Shown: in pieces, positions 1 through 15,400 of the stretch
Layout of the letters: each line of letters starts with the position of its first letter
Position numbering within the stretch: position 1 is the first letter of the stretch
Origin: Edolisoma coerulescens
Taxonomy: Eukaryota; Chordata; Aves; Passeriformes; Campephagidae
Direction: 5' to 3'
Assembly (NCBI GenBank): GCA_013397115.1
Contig: VWZW01004687.1
Span: forward strand, 659,370 to 723,369
Length of the DNA: 64,000 nucleotides
Program-made: the position numbers and the translations under genes
The notes under the pieces: model-generated
What the model was told of the DNA's origin: nothing
Database searches by the model: none
The model's input: only the letters and a program-made list of their open reading frames with translations

Positions 1-3000
1 AGGAAGTGTGTTTAAATATAACATTAATCTACTTGGAAATGAAAAAAAAAAAAAAAAGGCAAGAGATATCAAGGTTGTAATTTCTAAATACAGATTGGAA
101 AACTCAGAGGGACCCTCATTTAGATTTTTCTAGGTTTGTTTGTTTTGATGTTTGGCGGAAAAATATCAAGGTACTTTGTGCCAATAACATAAACTTCTTC
201 CTGTCTTGCTTCTTTTGTATAAAACCTTTCACCATCTTGGGTTGAAGCAAATATTTGAATATTTGGGGGTTTGTTTTCTATCTTTAGTTGTTTCTTCATA
301 TCCCGATTGACTTTTCTGAATGCAGTGCTCCCTGTCACTAATTGTCAAAAGTGGAGTTTTATGTAGAATGGATTTTCTTTGTATTTTCAAATTTTCCCCC
401 AATTTTTGAAGGGCTTTATTTTTAAGCCTGTACTGTTTTCTTTTCAGTGATTGTCCTGTGTTTTGTTTTTCACGTCTTCCCCAGTCATGCTGTCTCTCGC
501 CTTTGGTGTGGCTTTAGCCATAATTTTAGGACCAACAACACCATACCTGTGACAGTTTTATTCCATTCACTATCATCCCTCTGATATTGTTTTTACTCTT
601 AGTTGCTGCAGAAAGAAATCATCAAATAGTTTAGGGAATGTGACAAAAGTTGCTAATGAATCTTTGAGTGTTACACTGATGAAAATCAAGGATTATTGTG
701 ATTACTATTGAGCTTGAAAGTTGAGCCACCATCTGTCTATCTGTAAGAGGTGCTGATTTTAAGTGAACATTGTAGTACAGATTGTCAGGCCATTGTAGTT
801 AATGTTCAAAATATAATTATCTGTTTGCAGTTGGCAGTCTAAAATGTAAATATGCCCAGTAAGCTTTTTTCCCCTTACTTTTTTATATCAGTTATACAGG
901 CAGAGAAGCCAGTCTGTAAAACCTTTACTAAATATAACTGAGGGAGGATATTGGCTTTCTCAGGGTCATTGTGAATTGTGGTGCAAGAAAACTCTCCCTG
1001 AGCTATGTGATGATCATGGGCATTGCCATTCGTTCTTTCTTGGAAGCTCAGACAAGGAGCATATATCCTTTATCTCAAAAGCTTGCATGCTTTCCAAAGG
1101 AAGGGGTATGGTTTCTTCTGTTGTTTTTTGTGGGGATTTTTGCTGGGTTAGTTGGTTGGTTTATTTAATAAGGACTTTGTCCCAGGTTTACAAATGGCTT
1201 AGAATTTCAAAACCTAGCTCAAACCCCAGTATCCTTAAGTATTTAGGCTGACATGAACGTGTAATACTGTGGAAATAACAGCTGTTATGTAAAAGGTCTC
1301 ACCTGTTGGTGTTCTAATGGGTAAAATGTAAAATGAGGAGCAGGCACCCATGTTCCTTTTTGCAAGCAAATAAGTAAATTGCAGACTGGAGGAAAATGTT
1401 CTGGATTATCACTTCTGATGTAATGCACAGACTTGGCTGCAGACCTGCATTACCGGCCTTCATGCCAAGGAGGGACACGGCTGGAGGCAGAGCGTAATCT
1501 TCAACATTTCCTGGTTAAAGCCACATTTGTTCAGCATGTTCAGGGTGATGATTGCCCAGTGGGGACCTCTCACTCCCAGCCTGTGCCCTGTCAGAAGTTT
1601 GGGGCTGGGAAGAGCAGCAAGACTACAGAGCTGGCTGGGCAGCACCCACCAGCACAACGTGGAGCATCCTTTCCGCTGTGCTCTTAGTTGCCCATGGTTA
1701 GGGGAACTGTTAAACGGCTCAAAGTTTCTTCTCAGAAGAGAGCTGATAAAGCTCACTGACAAAATAGAGAAAATAATACCATTAGTGTTTAATAATTTTT
1801 CTGTTTATGGATTATACTGACATATTTCAGACTGGGTGCTGATCCCTGCTTCATGAATCTGAATTAGAGAAACAGAAATGGTAGTGCCTAATTAATTAAG
1901 CTCTAAGTATGGTTCAGTCTATTGAAGGGAGCCCATTTGTACCTATCAGTGCTATTGCCAGACATTTTAAAATGTCTGCTAATTAATATGTGACAGAACA
2001 AATTAATGTAATTGAGGTTAAAAGTGACTTTGTCTGGATGTAAATCTTAGCAACGAGATAAGCCAAGATTTTCTAGGGTAGTGAAAAAAGCTCTCTTAAG
2101 TTTAGAGAATATTTTAAACAATGCATGTTAATAATCATTACCTTTCTTCCCACAGCCATGCTGTATTCATAATGTACCTGAAGTAACATAGCCACTGTTG
2201 AAATATATGAAATTAATCTTAAACACAGTTTCGTAATGGACTTGGATTAAAAAATCCCTTTAAATAACTAACATGCAGAAATAAACAGTTTCGTTTAAGA
2301 AGGTTTTGTTTTTCCGTCTGCTTTCCTTGCAGTAATAGGAAAGTTTCTGTTTCTAAATTGTCTTGAAAATTTGGCTGAGGCCTGTGATGGTGGGTTAGAC
2401 AAATAAGAAGAGGGGCCCAAGCTTCTATTTCTGAACACTGGGCTGTTCTAGAAGAAAACTTTACTTGTCCTTAATGATTTAGAGCTTTTTTGCAAAAGAT
2501 TTATCTAGCATAATCTGGACTATTAGAAGCAGTAGGAGCCCTGTAATCCATGTTAACATGGACACATTAAATTAAACCTATTTCTGTTCTTCCTTAGCTG
2601 TCTTCAATTATCTGTGCTCCATTTTGGCCTACACTTTATTATGGAAACTTCTTTTCATGGGCTCATAGGGAGCCCATGATCCATCATATTTCTTTTTTGT
2701 GGACCACATTAGGTCTCTTGAAAACTTATGCAGTTGTCAATGGCAATTTATAAAAGCAAAAAAGATCTTTGCCTGTTGTTGTGGATGATCTGGTGTGTCA
2801 CAAAGATTTATTATCAGCATCCTAAAATAAGACAGATATTTTGTAATCATGGCGATGTGGCATTCGAAGAAAGGGACTCATCTGTTTCCTTTTAACAGCT
2901 GGTTGAGTACAGAAGAGTAAGGCTTCAAGAAACAGAGTCTGGCTAGATTAATATTCCCTTCTAGTACGTTATTTTGGCCTAAGTTTTGGAAACCTATAAG

Positions 3001-6000
3001 TTTAATTAGCTTGGCAGCTGCATCTACATATTCTAGTCTAAAGAGTGTTAACCCTTACATCTTTATTTTCAAAATCTTGCCTGTGTTTTTACATGTCAAA
3101 GAACCCATTGGAGGGCTGTTAACATTTGTAAAAGCAATATATTATTTCTGAGACCATGGTGGAGCTCTGTTTTGAATGAAATTTTCAGATTCTGCCATGT
3201 TTCTTGTCTTTGAAAACACTAGCTCAGCCAAAATATTAAAGAACATTGGGCTCCTACCATTTAGACATTCATATTAATACTGTTTTGAGGGATGAATTAT
3301 CAAAATAAGATGAGGTTACTCATTAAGTAAATATCTAACAGTTATAAAATTGCAAACGCCAAAAAATACAGTAAAATTTTCTGTCCTAATTCAGTACATA
3401 CCAAAGAAAATAATTACTTTGTTAAACTGAGTGATGCCAAATATTTGTATCTAATATTTCAGTGCAGAGGTCAGTTAGCTTGGCTCTTTCTTTTGAAATG
3501 CAGCCATATTAATGTAACAGATTTTAAGTCAATGCTGATGGATGTGTGGCATTTGTTATCATGCACAGTTGAATAGTTTACGTGAGTGTTTTGAAATCAT
3601 CTAAATAGCAACAGATGCAAAACCGTTTCCTGGATGTGTTTGTGTGTACAGCTACAGATACATATATTTGAATATGCTTATCTGATTCTAGCACAGAATA
3701 ATAAGTGACTGATTAAATTGAGGGTATTTTGGGGTAAGGCACTGATAGCCAATGTACTTAATCTAACACGTGTACTCCTTTATTGTTTGAGTACTGTATT
3801 TTAGGCATGCATTAAATACTGTAAATTACGTATAATCAATCAGATATCTGTGATTATACTGGTTACTAGATATTCTTAGGAAATGTAAATGCAAAACCAG
3901 AACTCCAAACCCCTGCATTTAAAAACGCATTTTAAAACCAGTGAAAATTATAAATCCTCAGCATCACCCTGAATTTTGGCCTTTTACTAAGGAAATGCCC
4001 TGGGCAGGGCACCTTTGATGATTTATTTATTTAGATATTTCTCTAATCAGTCAGTATACACTGGAAAGATAGTGTTGGTGGTCTTCTTGGGGAAAAGAGA
4101 CAGAATATCTTTAAAACATACGAATATATAAACGTACATTTAATTTTTCTGTTTCCAAGTCAGGCACAACCTTTCATTTCATATAAAATCATATGTTGAA
4201 CATACTCAAATATTTCAGTAATCTAAGACCTGTCTAAAAATTTTGCAAGAGTGAAACTATACCCAGTTATATTCCTTTCCACCTTTTTAAAAACTTAGTG
4301 GAAAAGGTTAATGTTGCAGCATGTCCAGGGATTCAATAGGTGATGGTCACAATGAAAGCTTAATTCCATGTTCCAGAGATGAAAAACAACTTTCCACTCA
4401 CAATGTGGTAGTTGGACGCATCACCACAAGTTATAAATGAGGCATGGGGTGGGAAATAGTTTCTGGATTCAGGGTTCCTTTTAGTCTTAGTTTAGATTTC
4501 GCTTAAAGGGTAGTATAGCAGTTGTCCTTCTGTGTCTTTACTGATAAATAAAAATACTAGAAATAATATCACGAAGGAAATTATTTTAATTGCTGCATTG
4601 TGTCATATTTTTATTGTGTGCTGGGATTGGATCAAGTCATTGAAAATTTGGGGTCCTGGATAGGACACTTGAGTCTTTGCTTGAGCAGCAGCAGCAAGAG
4701 GGTTGTAATTACGGGTTTTACTTCAGTCCCTAGTCCTTAACTTCCCAGAGACTAGTGACCTTCTGAGGTGATATCAGGTAAGATTAATCTCTTGCCCACT
4801 GCATTACATAGATAAATCTGCGGATGATAGGTACAAAGTTCTGTAAATAATGCTGTTTCTGTAAATAACATCACTTTTAGCTGTCACTGTTATATCCAAG
4901 AGTTAGCAATCTTCTGAGAAGTTATTTAAGTGTATTTATGGATGGAATTCTGCCTCAGTGCTCTGAGTGGTGCCACGTGCCAGGAACACAGCACTGCGGT
5001 ACCCCAGCTCATGGGGCTTGGAGACAACTGGATCCTGGGACCAGGGCAGGAAGGAGGGGGCCCTCCCACTGGTGCCCCTGTCTTCTTCCTCACTTCCAAG
5101 AAGCAGACCACTGAGTTTTGCAATAATGAGAAGGAAAAGAGGTCATAGATATTGATGACAGCAAAGATGGCAAAATGAGAGGGGGGGAAAGAAACCAAGG
5201 AAAAGGTAGTAAAATGGTTATTAAAGTATTTAGCAAAAAATACATACAGAGATAATAGGCTCCTTTCTCTCCAGCAGTTAAATATTATTCTTGGTAAGTT
5301 GAATTTCATTATTTTTGTCCTTGTTCCAGTTTAACCGAGCTGGGGGCAATTATTTCTCAGGCAGTACTTCTTACAGAAGGTGTATTGAGTGACAAAAATG
5401 CTGACTTGCACAAGAAAAGAATGATGGCAAAATGTCAAAATTATTAAGAGACAAAACTAGTATTAATTTTGGTATTATTACTTCCACTTGTTGCTATTCC
5501 TAAATCCATCATGGGTTTTTCAGTGCTTGTTTCCCTTTCAGTGTCCATGAAAATTTTATATGCTGGCTACTGTTACTGAATTTTCTAAGAGCGGGACTTC
5601 ACTCAAAGCTTGAAAAGCTCCACGAATGTTTACCTCTATTTGATGGTTTTCTGAGAATGTGAGGCTTTCCATAGAGTTAGTGCCTTAGTGATGCTTCTTT
5701 ACCATGGGAAGGTGGGGCAGCTGTGTGTGGGATAGGAGAGCAGCTGCACCAGTTGGAGCAGCTTGCACTGGAAAAAAGAAATCGCAGCGCTGTAAGTGCT
5801 GCTACTCTGGAGCGAGTAATTTCGCTTACAGCTTTCCAAGGGCTTTTAGCTTAAGCCCTAGGGTCATTTACCATTTAAGTGTGCTTCCACCAGCAGTAGT
5901 AAATATGAAGCTATACCATGTGGGTGTGATGAGCAGAGCAGAACATGGAGAGATGAGTTGGGCAGGCAAGCGTGCAGTGGGAGTGCAGCCCTTTCCAAGC

Positions 6001-9000
6001 AAAGGGGAGCCGGGCTGACAAGCGGGCTGTGTCAGGGAGGTGGGCAAAGCTGTGCTCGCAGTGAATAAACGTGCTGAGAAAAAGTGCAGCTGTGCTTTTT
6101 TAATATGCACTGCAGGAGATTTCAGCAGCCTGATGATATATCATGCATTAATGTTGAAAAGATAAACACATTTGGAGAGCACAGGAAGGCCTTATGTTTT
6201 TATGTTAGCAGAATGCTTCCTAATGAATAAGAACGTGCTGCTGGCTTCACAGAGCCATATGGCAGCTTTTCTAATTTTAGTCCGGTGCAGATGCATAATT
6301 CTCCCTTGTTTTACCTCCTAAAACCTTCCCGAGATGTTGCATAGTTTTTCCTGTAAGACTTGATCTATAGTTTCTGGGGGAAAGTATGGATTCAAGAGTC
6401 TAAGAGCTGCTTTGCTCTGGACAGATGTGTGCTGTGTGATGAAAGAGCAACCTCACTCTATAATCACTTCCCTAAAATAGTAGCTAACTTTATTCACAAG
6501 GATGGGATAAGCTGGTCTTAAAATTGATTGCTGAAATAGTTGCTGTTTCTTAGGCACTGGTGTTTTGAAAAATTGCTTGCTTTCAGGGAATAAAAACAAC
6601 TTGTATTGAGGCAATGGGAACTGGGTAAGAACGTGCAAGGGGATATCAAGTTTCATGTGAGCCCTGGATCGTAGTGCTTTGAATTACACAGCTACAAGGC
6701 AGAGCTGCTTTCCCTGTGGTTAACCAAGCATCAAAATAACTTGCACGTTCTTCACTGCTTTACTTCATCATGTGTAGTGATCCAACACTACTCACGTTAC
6801 CAAATACAATTTTTTTTTTCTCTTCCGTGTTTTATTCGAATTGATACATTTGAAGGCACTTTCTGTACGGCCCTATTCATGTTAAAAACCTCCTGTCCAT
6901 TACCACAGTCAATGTAATTACTTAGCAATAGTTACACATGGATGTTATTACATCTCATATTTGAAATGTTATTTAATCTAATACTCAAAACTGTGAGGTT
7001 AGCTAAAATATAGCCTTTGCTGAGTATACTTTCTATTGTATGTTAGCATTAGTTTTTAATAGTGTATCTACCCTCATCTTTGGACATTTAGATACTTCTG
7101 TTTTCTTGATTGTTTGGATGTTATTTTTGCACAGCAATTCAGAAGGATCATGCAGGGAATGAAGCAAGACAAAAGTAGTTGGCTAATGCATACAAAAAAT
7201 GGAGAAGATAAGTTGTTTTCAAGACAGTTCCAGTGTAAAATTAAATTGCATGTTTAAACTTTGTATAGCATTTACATTCACTTTCAAGTGACATTGCTGC
7301 TACTGTTAAAAGGATCTTGATTTTTATGGGGTTTTTTTAATGTGCAGAGTTGCGCTTTCTAGTGTCACTTATTACAAATCTCTTTTGTTTATATTTTTTT
7401 ACCTATTGTACAAATAAGGGTATTTGATTTGAGATAAGTGTGGCATTTCAATAGCAATTCCAGAAAATTACAAAGAGCGGGAATTATATATCTGGGAAAC
7501 TGTTTTAAACAGTATTGGATAATTGAATTTACCTGTTGCAGGGTTTTTTTTTTGCTTTACCTTTTTCTTCGGTGGTTTTTAGAGCATGGGTTCTTCCCTG
7601 TCCAGGGTTTCACCAGCATCTATTTTTTGCTCTTCTTGTTCTGTGAAGAACCTTAAATGTTCCTCCAATGAAAAATAAGCTAAATTTGCATTGATGCAAA
7701 TTTTCTCTTTTGGATTATGCTTCAGCTTTCTGAAATCCCTTCTGAGGCTAAGTTTTGCTCTTTTAATTCAAAAATGCATTTTGGTTTTGCAGCGAGCATG
7801 AAGGGGAAAATATTTCTGTAGTGGGTTTCCTTAAGGAAGTTGGAGCAGAATACAGACAAAGAGCGCTTTTTGAGTGGTTCAACTGGTCCTGTCTGCCCAC
7901 CTGTAGGAAAGTGGGGTTTGAAACACAACTAAGAGAAGGTGATGCCCATCAGTAACACTTCAGAGTCTGCTGTCAGAAATGCAGAGAGAACTGACATAGC
8001 TTGAGTTGGGAGGGTGGAAGACCAAGAAGGCTTGCTAAGTTAAAATGTAGCAGGAGACTTGAAACTGTTGCTTTTGGCTTCTCTTTCTCTGACTTATGAA
8101 TTTCTGTTAAACTAATGTGATTTCACAATGGTTTGCTTTCAGAATCTGGAATAAGCTTTGAATAAAGCTTGAGGCTTCCCACTCATAAATTTGTCAGAAG
8201 ATATTTTTGAGGGCTTTTTTTTCCTTCTTTATTCTGTATGTTAAATGTAGAAAAGTAAATACAGTTTATGATCACTAGGAAGATGCCAAATTGAAAATAT
8301 TAATATGTATTTTAGTATAATACTGCTTATGCAATTGTAAACATACCCCCAATTTAAAGTCTAAATTACACACATCACTAAAATACTGCATAATTGGATG
8401 TATATATTCTTTGTAGTATCTCTCTCAGGGGTACTTGTATTTTATTTAAATTTTTTTCTCTCTCCAGGCTAAACTCTTAATTGAGTAGAGCTAATAATTA
8501 TTTCATGTGCATGAAGTTTGTACCACTGCAATTCAGATAAAATATGCTTGATCCCTGGTAGCCATATTCATAAGGATGGGTCCAGTTTCTAATTTAATGC
8601 TCCCTCTCCAGTGCAGAATTCCCTGTGTGGAGATGAAGCCATGGGAAGCCCCTTTCCATCCTGCTCACTTCCTCTGGCAGCAAAAGGCTGTATTTCTCTT
8701 TCCACACTCTTCTCAGCTGCCCTTTGGCCGTTGTGCCTGTAGGACACCTGGTAACATTTCCGTGACATTTAACTGGGGCATCACTGTTCTAGGAGGAGGC
8801 ATCACTGGGAGGTGCAAGGTCAGGGAACCAGATCCCACTCCCCATGTGGCTGCAGTGGAAAAATCTAGTGGCTATGGTTAGTCACAGGGTAATACAATTC
8901 TTCTGGAGCTAGAAAAACAGGGTTCTGAGAGGCTTTGCAAGGTTGGGCCTTTACAGCTATTTTCCTATGCCCTGGCATTCAAAAATCATTAATCTAGTGT

Positions 9001-12000
9001 AGCAATTATAAACTCTGAGCTTTTGATTTCTTAGTAGGGCCCCCAGTGAACTTGAAAAAGATTGGAGTAAAAGTAAAAAAGGGAAAGTAAACTTTACAGT
9101 TTTGCACCACTACTTATCACCAGAAGCTGGAACTGTTAAGAAAAATCAAGAATACTGACTTGTGATAATGCATAAGTGTTGTCAGAATTAGAAATTCATG
9201 TATCAATCATTGGTTTTTTCTAGCCTTCCTGCAACAAATAGTTGTCAATTAGCCCCACGTGCTGTATTGCTGAGGGAAAGATTTGCATTTCAAGACGTTC
9301 CCCATGACTGACTGTCAGGACGACACTGCTGACAGGATTTGCACTTACTGTTCTTGTATGTGCTGATAGAGTCTACGCAAGGGGCTTTGTAGTTCAGTCA
9401 AAAATGGACAATTTATTGCATAGTTGAACATTATTAGTAGCTGCAGTTTATAACAATGACGCAAATTACAGCTGGTCCTACTCAGAGGCTGTCTGAGGCC
9501 TTGGTTTCCGATACAGTGCACTTGAATTTAAGTGTGGCTTGTGCCCTGGATGTGTAACCTCTTCTAAGCTCTCCAGCTACTTGAATTCTTACACAATTAA
9601 GTTACAGATCCAATTATGAAGTCCATAATTTTGGAGCACTTGTGATTTATAATGCTTTTCAGAGTGCCTAGCCAAATGTCGTGAGTAGTGTAGTGTACGT
9701 TGTCACCGTCTTTGGGAAAAGCGGGTAGGTAATGTTTGAGTATAAATAGTGTTTTCATATTTTCTCCATTCATTACCCTTTTTCCATGAGAAAGCACTGA
9801 GTTTATTGATCCCACAAAGATGTTGGGCCCCCTGAGGAAAAGAGTGTCAAAGGGAAAAGAAAATGAAGAAGTCAAATGGTTGTGAGGGACAGCTGGTGAT
9901 GAAGCAGAAGCAGTCAGGGATCAAACAGTCAAAATGGAGAAACAGGGAAGCAGAGAGGAAACCAGCTGCTCTCAGGAACTGGATGTGAGGTTCAAGAGAT
10001 CCTTAGTCTGACCTGGTATTGCAACTTCTGTGTTGATTACTATTATAGTAATTAAAAATGTCCTCTTTTTCCTTTGTATAAAACCTCATCGGTGTGCATA
10101 AAAGAAAACAGTTGTTTTTATAGATGTTATGGGTGGTTTGTATAAACTCCATGGTTGTAAGAGTGAAAAAAATCATCAGCAAATACTTTGTATTATGTGA
10201 AAAATAATGAGAAAAAGTAGTCTGTAAACTGGTGACATGAGGAAACTGTAATTAATGTGCTTGCACGCTGTTGTTGGATAATACCTGCAGCCCCTTCATT
10301 TCTGGCTCATAGAGAATAATCCCATGTTCTCCATAATCAAGATGGTATCGATGGCTGAAGCAGTGGTGGAATGAGAGCAGGAAGCTGGTATCCCTGTCCA
10401 TTATAATATTTTGCAGTGCGAAAATAGAGATCACTTTATGCTACCAGGAACAGATGGGAAACAGATATCATCACTGGCTTTATTAAAAGCTCAACTCTAT
10501 TTTTAGAATTCTTTTAGAATTTTTAGAACATGTTTTCAGTTTTGTATCATCACACGGTGCCAACTCTGCTGTGTTGTAGCATGGGAAGGATTGTTCAATT
10601 GTTTTTCTGTTACACCTAATTTCTGCTTTTTGCCAAAACAAGAAAGGTAAGGAAAAAAATAAAATCCCACCCCTAGTCTAAACCAGAAATACTAATTTTA
10701 TATCCTGGTGGGTTTAAGTGGCAGAGGAAATGTTAATAGTTATTTCTAGTGAATTTATTTCTATCAGATTATGCTAATCAGAGTGATTTAAAATTAGTTC
10801 GTTAGTTGCAACAATCCATCTTCAGGGTGATTTTGTTAAATCATTATTCACAATGGTGTTATATAGTGTATAACACCTAAGAAGACAGCCGAAATTTTTG
10901 TGACTCTTTTCATGCAAGCAAGAAGCCATATAAATCTAGGATGAGACAGGCCAAGTGACCAAAGCCTTATTGCCAGTGGGTGATCGCTGACAGGAGAACA
11001 CCCAGGGCTTCACAAAAGCAGTTCCTTTACTTTATGTCTGAGCAGCACATATTCTCTCTGACCTTAAAACCTATGCTAAGGAAAGTTCAGAAGAACTTCA
11101 CTTGCATTGTTGCAGATCTTCAGATAGTGGAAAATACTGTACATTTGGATACGTTCCAATTTGTATGACTGATGCTTTAATTTTCACTAAAGGTGATTTT
11201 CCAAAGGCCTTTGCTCTGTCCGCACATGGTACTTTCAGTAACTCCTACAATGAATGTTCTTCTGGTTTGTTGTTGTAGAAAGCATAAATTCTTATTATCA
11301 TGATTTCAACATGCTTTCATGTTTATTAAAACAATCTATTGCATCATACTAAAAATAAGAGATTTCTAATCATTTTTAATACTCTAGATTGCAGGATGGC
11401 CTTAGCTTTTACATAACTGCTGCTTGAAAAATAATTTTAAAATATTTTGAGTATAGAACTAACAACAAACAGTAACTTGTTTCATTAATTTACAATGTGC
11501 AATATGCATTAGAATGTGAATTTTACATAGTATTTTTATTACTTTTATTAATTCATCCTTAAACAAAAATATCATTCTTGGAATAGAAAAATTAATGCAG
11601 TTTATTACCTGATAGGAATCATAAACCCACTAGGTTTGACAATTCTGTGAAAATCCCTTACATTTGGAGTTGGGTATAATCTGTGATGCTGTATACAGCA
11701 CATTGTAATGTATGGCATTATGTTCCAGAAACCTGAAATTGTTATTTTCTTGCCTGTAATTTTCAAATACAGCACTTGAAATTTTATGTAGTTCTAATAA
11801 CATATTGGTAAATAAGGCGATATGAAAATTACGTGATAGTAAGAATGTGGGTGGAGGCATGGGAACAGAACTGAGCCCGCTGTTTCTCGGTACTGAAACT
11901 GTAGATTGTGGACTTACGTTTTTCCTTCTAAATATAGCGGTCATGGAAAAGCTCTGCAGCTGTAAGCTTTGCATGCTCTTTTAGATCAGTCTTGTACTAC

Positions 12001-12316
12001 ACCTTGATCCTGGTTTTTGCTCACTGCACCTTCATAAAGAGCCCTTGTCTTTGCCAGTGTTACGCTCTGTAGCTTGGTAAAATGTCTAGCAGAGAAACAT
12101 CAGAAAAATATTTCATTTGTGTCATAAGACCTGAAAACTGAGAAGCAAATAGGCTTGTTATGCTTCCGTTGAATCATTATGGGAGACTGTCTAATGTCAT
12201 TTTGAGAACTGTTGCCCTGTAAGCGTTTCACAGCTCTTCTCAATACTCTGTGGGCTCTTGGTGTATCAGTGAGAGATCATCCACTGTCGCTTAACACATC
12301 GTTTTCTGTCTTGCAG
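1..12316 (+). other. NCOA2: Intron 4 of NCOA2 (3' part)
   Basis: More than 12 kb of AT-rich sequence precedes the first recognisable exon. I looked for the bHLH exon and did not find it, so the upstream exon lies outside the window. Reading frames here are short and without recognisable protein similarity. The stretch holds a 16-base poly-A run (42-57) and a 10-bp-stem inverted repeat (2655-2679). No gene, RNA gene or clear transposable element was recognised. Confidence 0.85.
2655..2679. repeat. Inverted repeat, 10-bp stem, 5-base loop
   Basis: TCATGGGCTC and its exact reverse complement GAGCCCATGA are separated by ATAGG. It lies in intron 4, and no function is evident. Confidence 0.88.
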
Positions 12317-12420
12317 AAAAAGCAGCAGCAGCTAATGAAGATGAAGTGCAAAAAGCAGATGTATCGTCTACAGGTCAGAGTGTCATCGACAAGGATGCAC
12401 TTGGACCAATGATGCTTGAG
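12317..12420 (+). CDS. NCOA2: NCOA2 exon 5: linker after bHLH and start of PAS-A
   Basis: The exon follows the acceptor TTGCAG and ends before GTAAAG. Two bases finish a split Glu codon, then 34 codons follow, starting KAAAANEDEVQK and ending GPMMLE (about residues 88-121). This is the conserved stretch just after the bHLH helix and at the start of the first PAS domain. Entry phase is 1 and exit phase is 0. The preceding exon must end in G of a GAA codon. Confidence 0.96.
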
Positions 12421-15400
12421 GTAAAGAGCACAAAACCCCTTTATTTAGGGCAGTTCTGCTCCTCCTAGGACGAATGAAATGAACAGGTGTAGGCAGAGGT
12501 TGCCATAAAGGAATGGTCAAGAGAGACAAGCCCTCCTGGCTACTTGGAATTATGTTATTAAAGAGCAGGCAGCATGTTTATTTCTCTTGCATTCAGTGAT
12601 GAAACTCTCTTTGACTTGAAGTAGGGAGTGGCTATTTATATTCAAACTTTGTAACACAGACAACTTGAGGGGCTTCAGCTGGTAGCAAGTCTTGGATGTC
12701 TGCTTGTTATTTGTTGTTATGTCTATTGTTATTTGTTCTGAACCACAACAGCTGTGGAAGACCTGTTGCACCTGAACAGTGACTTATATATACTGTAGTA
12801 TACAAGTGAATAATATTCCTCTAAAATTGCATGTCATTGCTATACTGCTTTAATATTTTATCATTTCAGTACTTGAAGCAGGACTCTTCCCTCTAGAATA
12901 TGAAAGTAATCTAGGAGGGATTTTCAAGATGTGTATTTCAGTTTGTTCAGTTAAGATTTCTGTCTGATTTTAGCTGTTATTTTGATACCCCAAAAGGCAG
13001 TATGATTCAAGCCTAGCTTCCAAGTGTGTTAGCAATGTTGGATAGGTGTGTTATCAGGGATCCTTATGTCATGTGCTGCTGGCCTTTGGCACTGCTGCTT
13101 TATCTGCTTAAGCTCACTTGCAAACTGTTTATTCCTGTTCTGGCTGTGGACTTTATCCGTAAGGAAGAATAAATGTTACTTTAGGTAACATAAAACACAA
13201 ACTCTGAATCAAGCTAAAAGAACCAGCTTTGGCAGAAGCGTAATTATTCTGTCATTTCTGAATGTATGTTTAACAGTTTTAAGTATTTGCATTATTTTTC
13301 ATAATTGGTCAAATGAGGACATAGTTTTTTCTATACTGCGTACGAAATAAAGGCTCCAAATTCACACTGCAAAACAGAAGATTAGACAGGTTGGAGGCAT
13401 TGTTCTTTGAAAAGTGGGGGTAACAAATTAATTGATTTAATGTAATATTTATTTTACATACTCACTGAATTGAATGTTGTTGGTTTTGCTATCAAACAAG
13501 GTTATGCATTCATCTCTTACTCTGCTATGTTAAAATTTATCTTTAATTTCCTATTAGTTTAATTGTAGGGACCTGTTTTAATCACAGGGAAAATAATAAT
13601 AAGATTATATTTTTCCCGGCTTATCTTGTTTGATTGGCAATTGCAACAACATGGCATGTAAAATCACCCATCTATTCTGTTGTTCCATTTAATTTAGTTT
13701 AGTTTTCCTTTGCATATTAACAATAAAACATTGTGGAACTTAATTAATGAACCATGGTCCTTTTGCACCAGGAAACTTTAAAAGGACTGAAAGTTGTTAT
13801 ATATGTGTTGTGGAAAGACTACAGGTACTTTCTTTGTGTCTTTATCGCCTTAAGGAAATGCAATTAAGTTATTTCATCTTTACAGTACCCCTTTATACAA
13901 CCTCTTAAAAAACCTATCCTTTTTCGTTGCCAAATAAGAATAAAAATGGCAATGTTGATGAACAGTTTATTAGTTGATTTGGTTTAGAAATGTAATTGTA
14001 TGTTTTTATTAAAGAATAAAACTGAAGAATCCTCAAAATAATGAGTGTTTCCAGCTGAAGAAAGTGAGTAAAATTCATCAGGCAGCTGCCTCTGAGGAAT
14101 ATTTTAACATATTTCTTGCTTAAAGCATAAAGTAGATAGGCAGAAAGTGTGGAAAAATAGTCAAGAGAGAGATGACAACATCTCAAAGAACACAAATGTA
14201 TTTTCTGTTCCAATATATAATCTGAAATATCTGTTTTCATGATTTCTCTTCCATCATATTGTCCATTATTTGTTCACCCATTTTCCCAATAGCTCTGAAG
14301 AAAAGTTTTTGATTGTGGTGGCTTATATCTGGGGACAGAATTAAGAAATTGTTGCAAAAGTGGAAGCTTCTAAAATATTCAAGTGTCTTTGTGCACTAAC
14401 TTCCTCAAAAGCCTGCTGCTGCTTACCTACAAGATTATTTTCTTAGTAGAATAAAAAGAAATGGGAGACTGAAATACAGACCCTTTGTTACTCTGAGCCC
14501 AGATGGGCACGTCTGTGATCAACTTAAGAAACAGCTGTGAGGGAACAGCACAGAGAGCACTTCTTTGCCAAAGAAGTTGCCACTCTAGGAAACAGTAGGG
14601 AAAACTGAAGATTATTGTGGGATGCCAGTAACTCTCATAATCTCTTGCTTGCCATCCTCCACCTTTGAAAATTTTCTCCTTAGGACTCCAATAAACATCT
14701 GTGATGACTTTGGTTTTGCAACCCCTATGAAATGACGTGTGGACAGCTGCCAAGCAGGATGGTTCGGCCAAACCCACACCCTTCTGCCAGCTCCAAATAC
14801 CGTGGCTTCTATGGTTGGCCAGCTGGGGACTGATGTGGCTGGCATCCTTTTTTTCCTTAATTAGTTTTCAGCCAGCTCAGCTCTCTGGTCCAGCTCTTCA
14901 TAGCCTCACACAGTACAGGTTGCTGTTGTGATGTAGGAAGTACTAAATCAAACAGGCCATGCCTGCATTGGCTTCAAGTGGTGGTGAAATGCAGCCTAAG
15001 ACACTAATCCATAGCAGAGATGCTGATAGAAAATTATACTAGAGCCTCAGTTTATTAATTAATTTGTAAATCTTTGTTAGTTAAAATAAATACTACTCAG
15101 CAGAAAAATGTAATGAATGTTAAGAAAGTACATAAAAAGGAGGGAGCTCACAAAGAAAGTAAATCAACAGGAGGAACCAAGAATTATCAGAAACAAAAAG
15201 AAGGCAATGATAAAAAACTATGTCAGAGATTAGAATTTGTGACAACAGGAGAAAAAAAGACCTAGTTTATCTTAATTTAGAGGCAGTCAGGAAAAGTATA
15301 CACTTACACATTTATTTGTGGGTTTTATTATGTTGTAATTTAGAAATAGAACAAAGAAAGCGTTTGTCAGCCATTGGCTCAGCTGCTCTGCTTGCACTGT

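Noticed and set aside
1..12316. bHLH exon of NCOA2 in the upstream intron
   Set aside because: No sequence encoding the conserved basic/helix-loop-helix segment was found on the plus strand, so it must lie outside the window.
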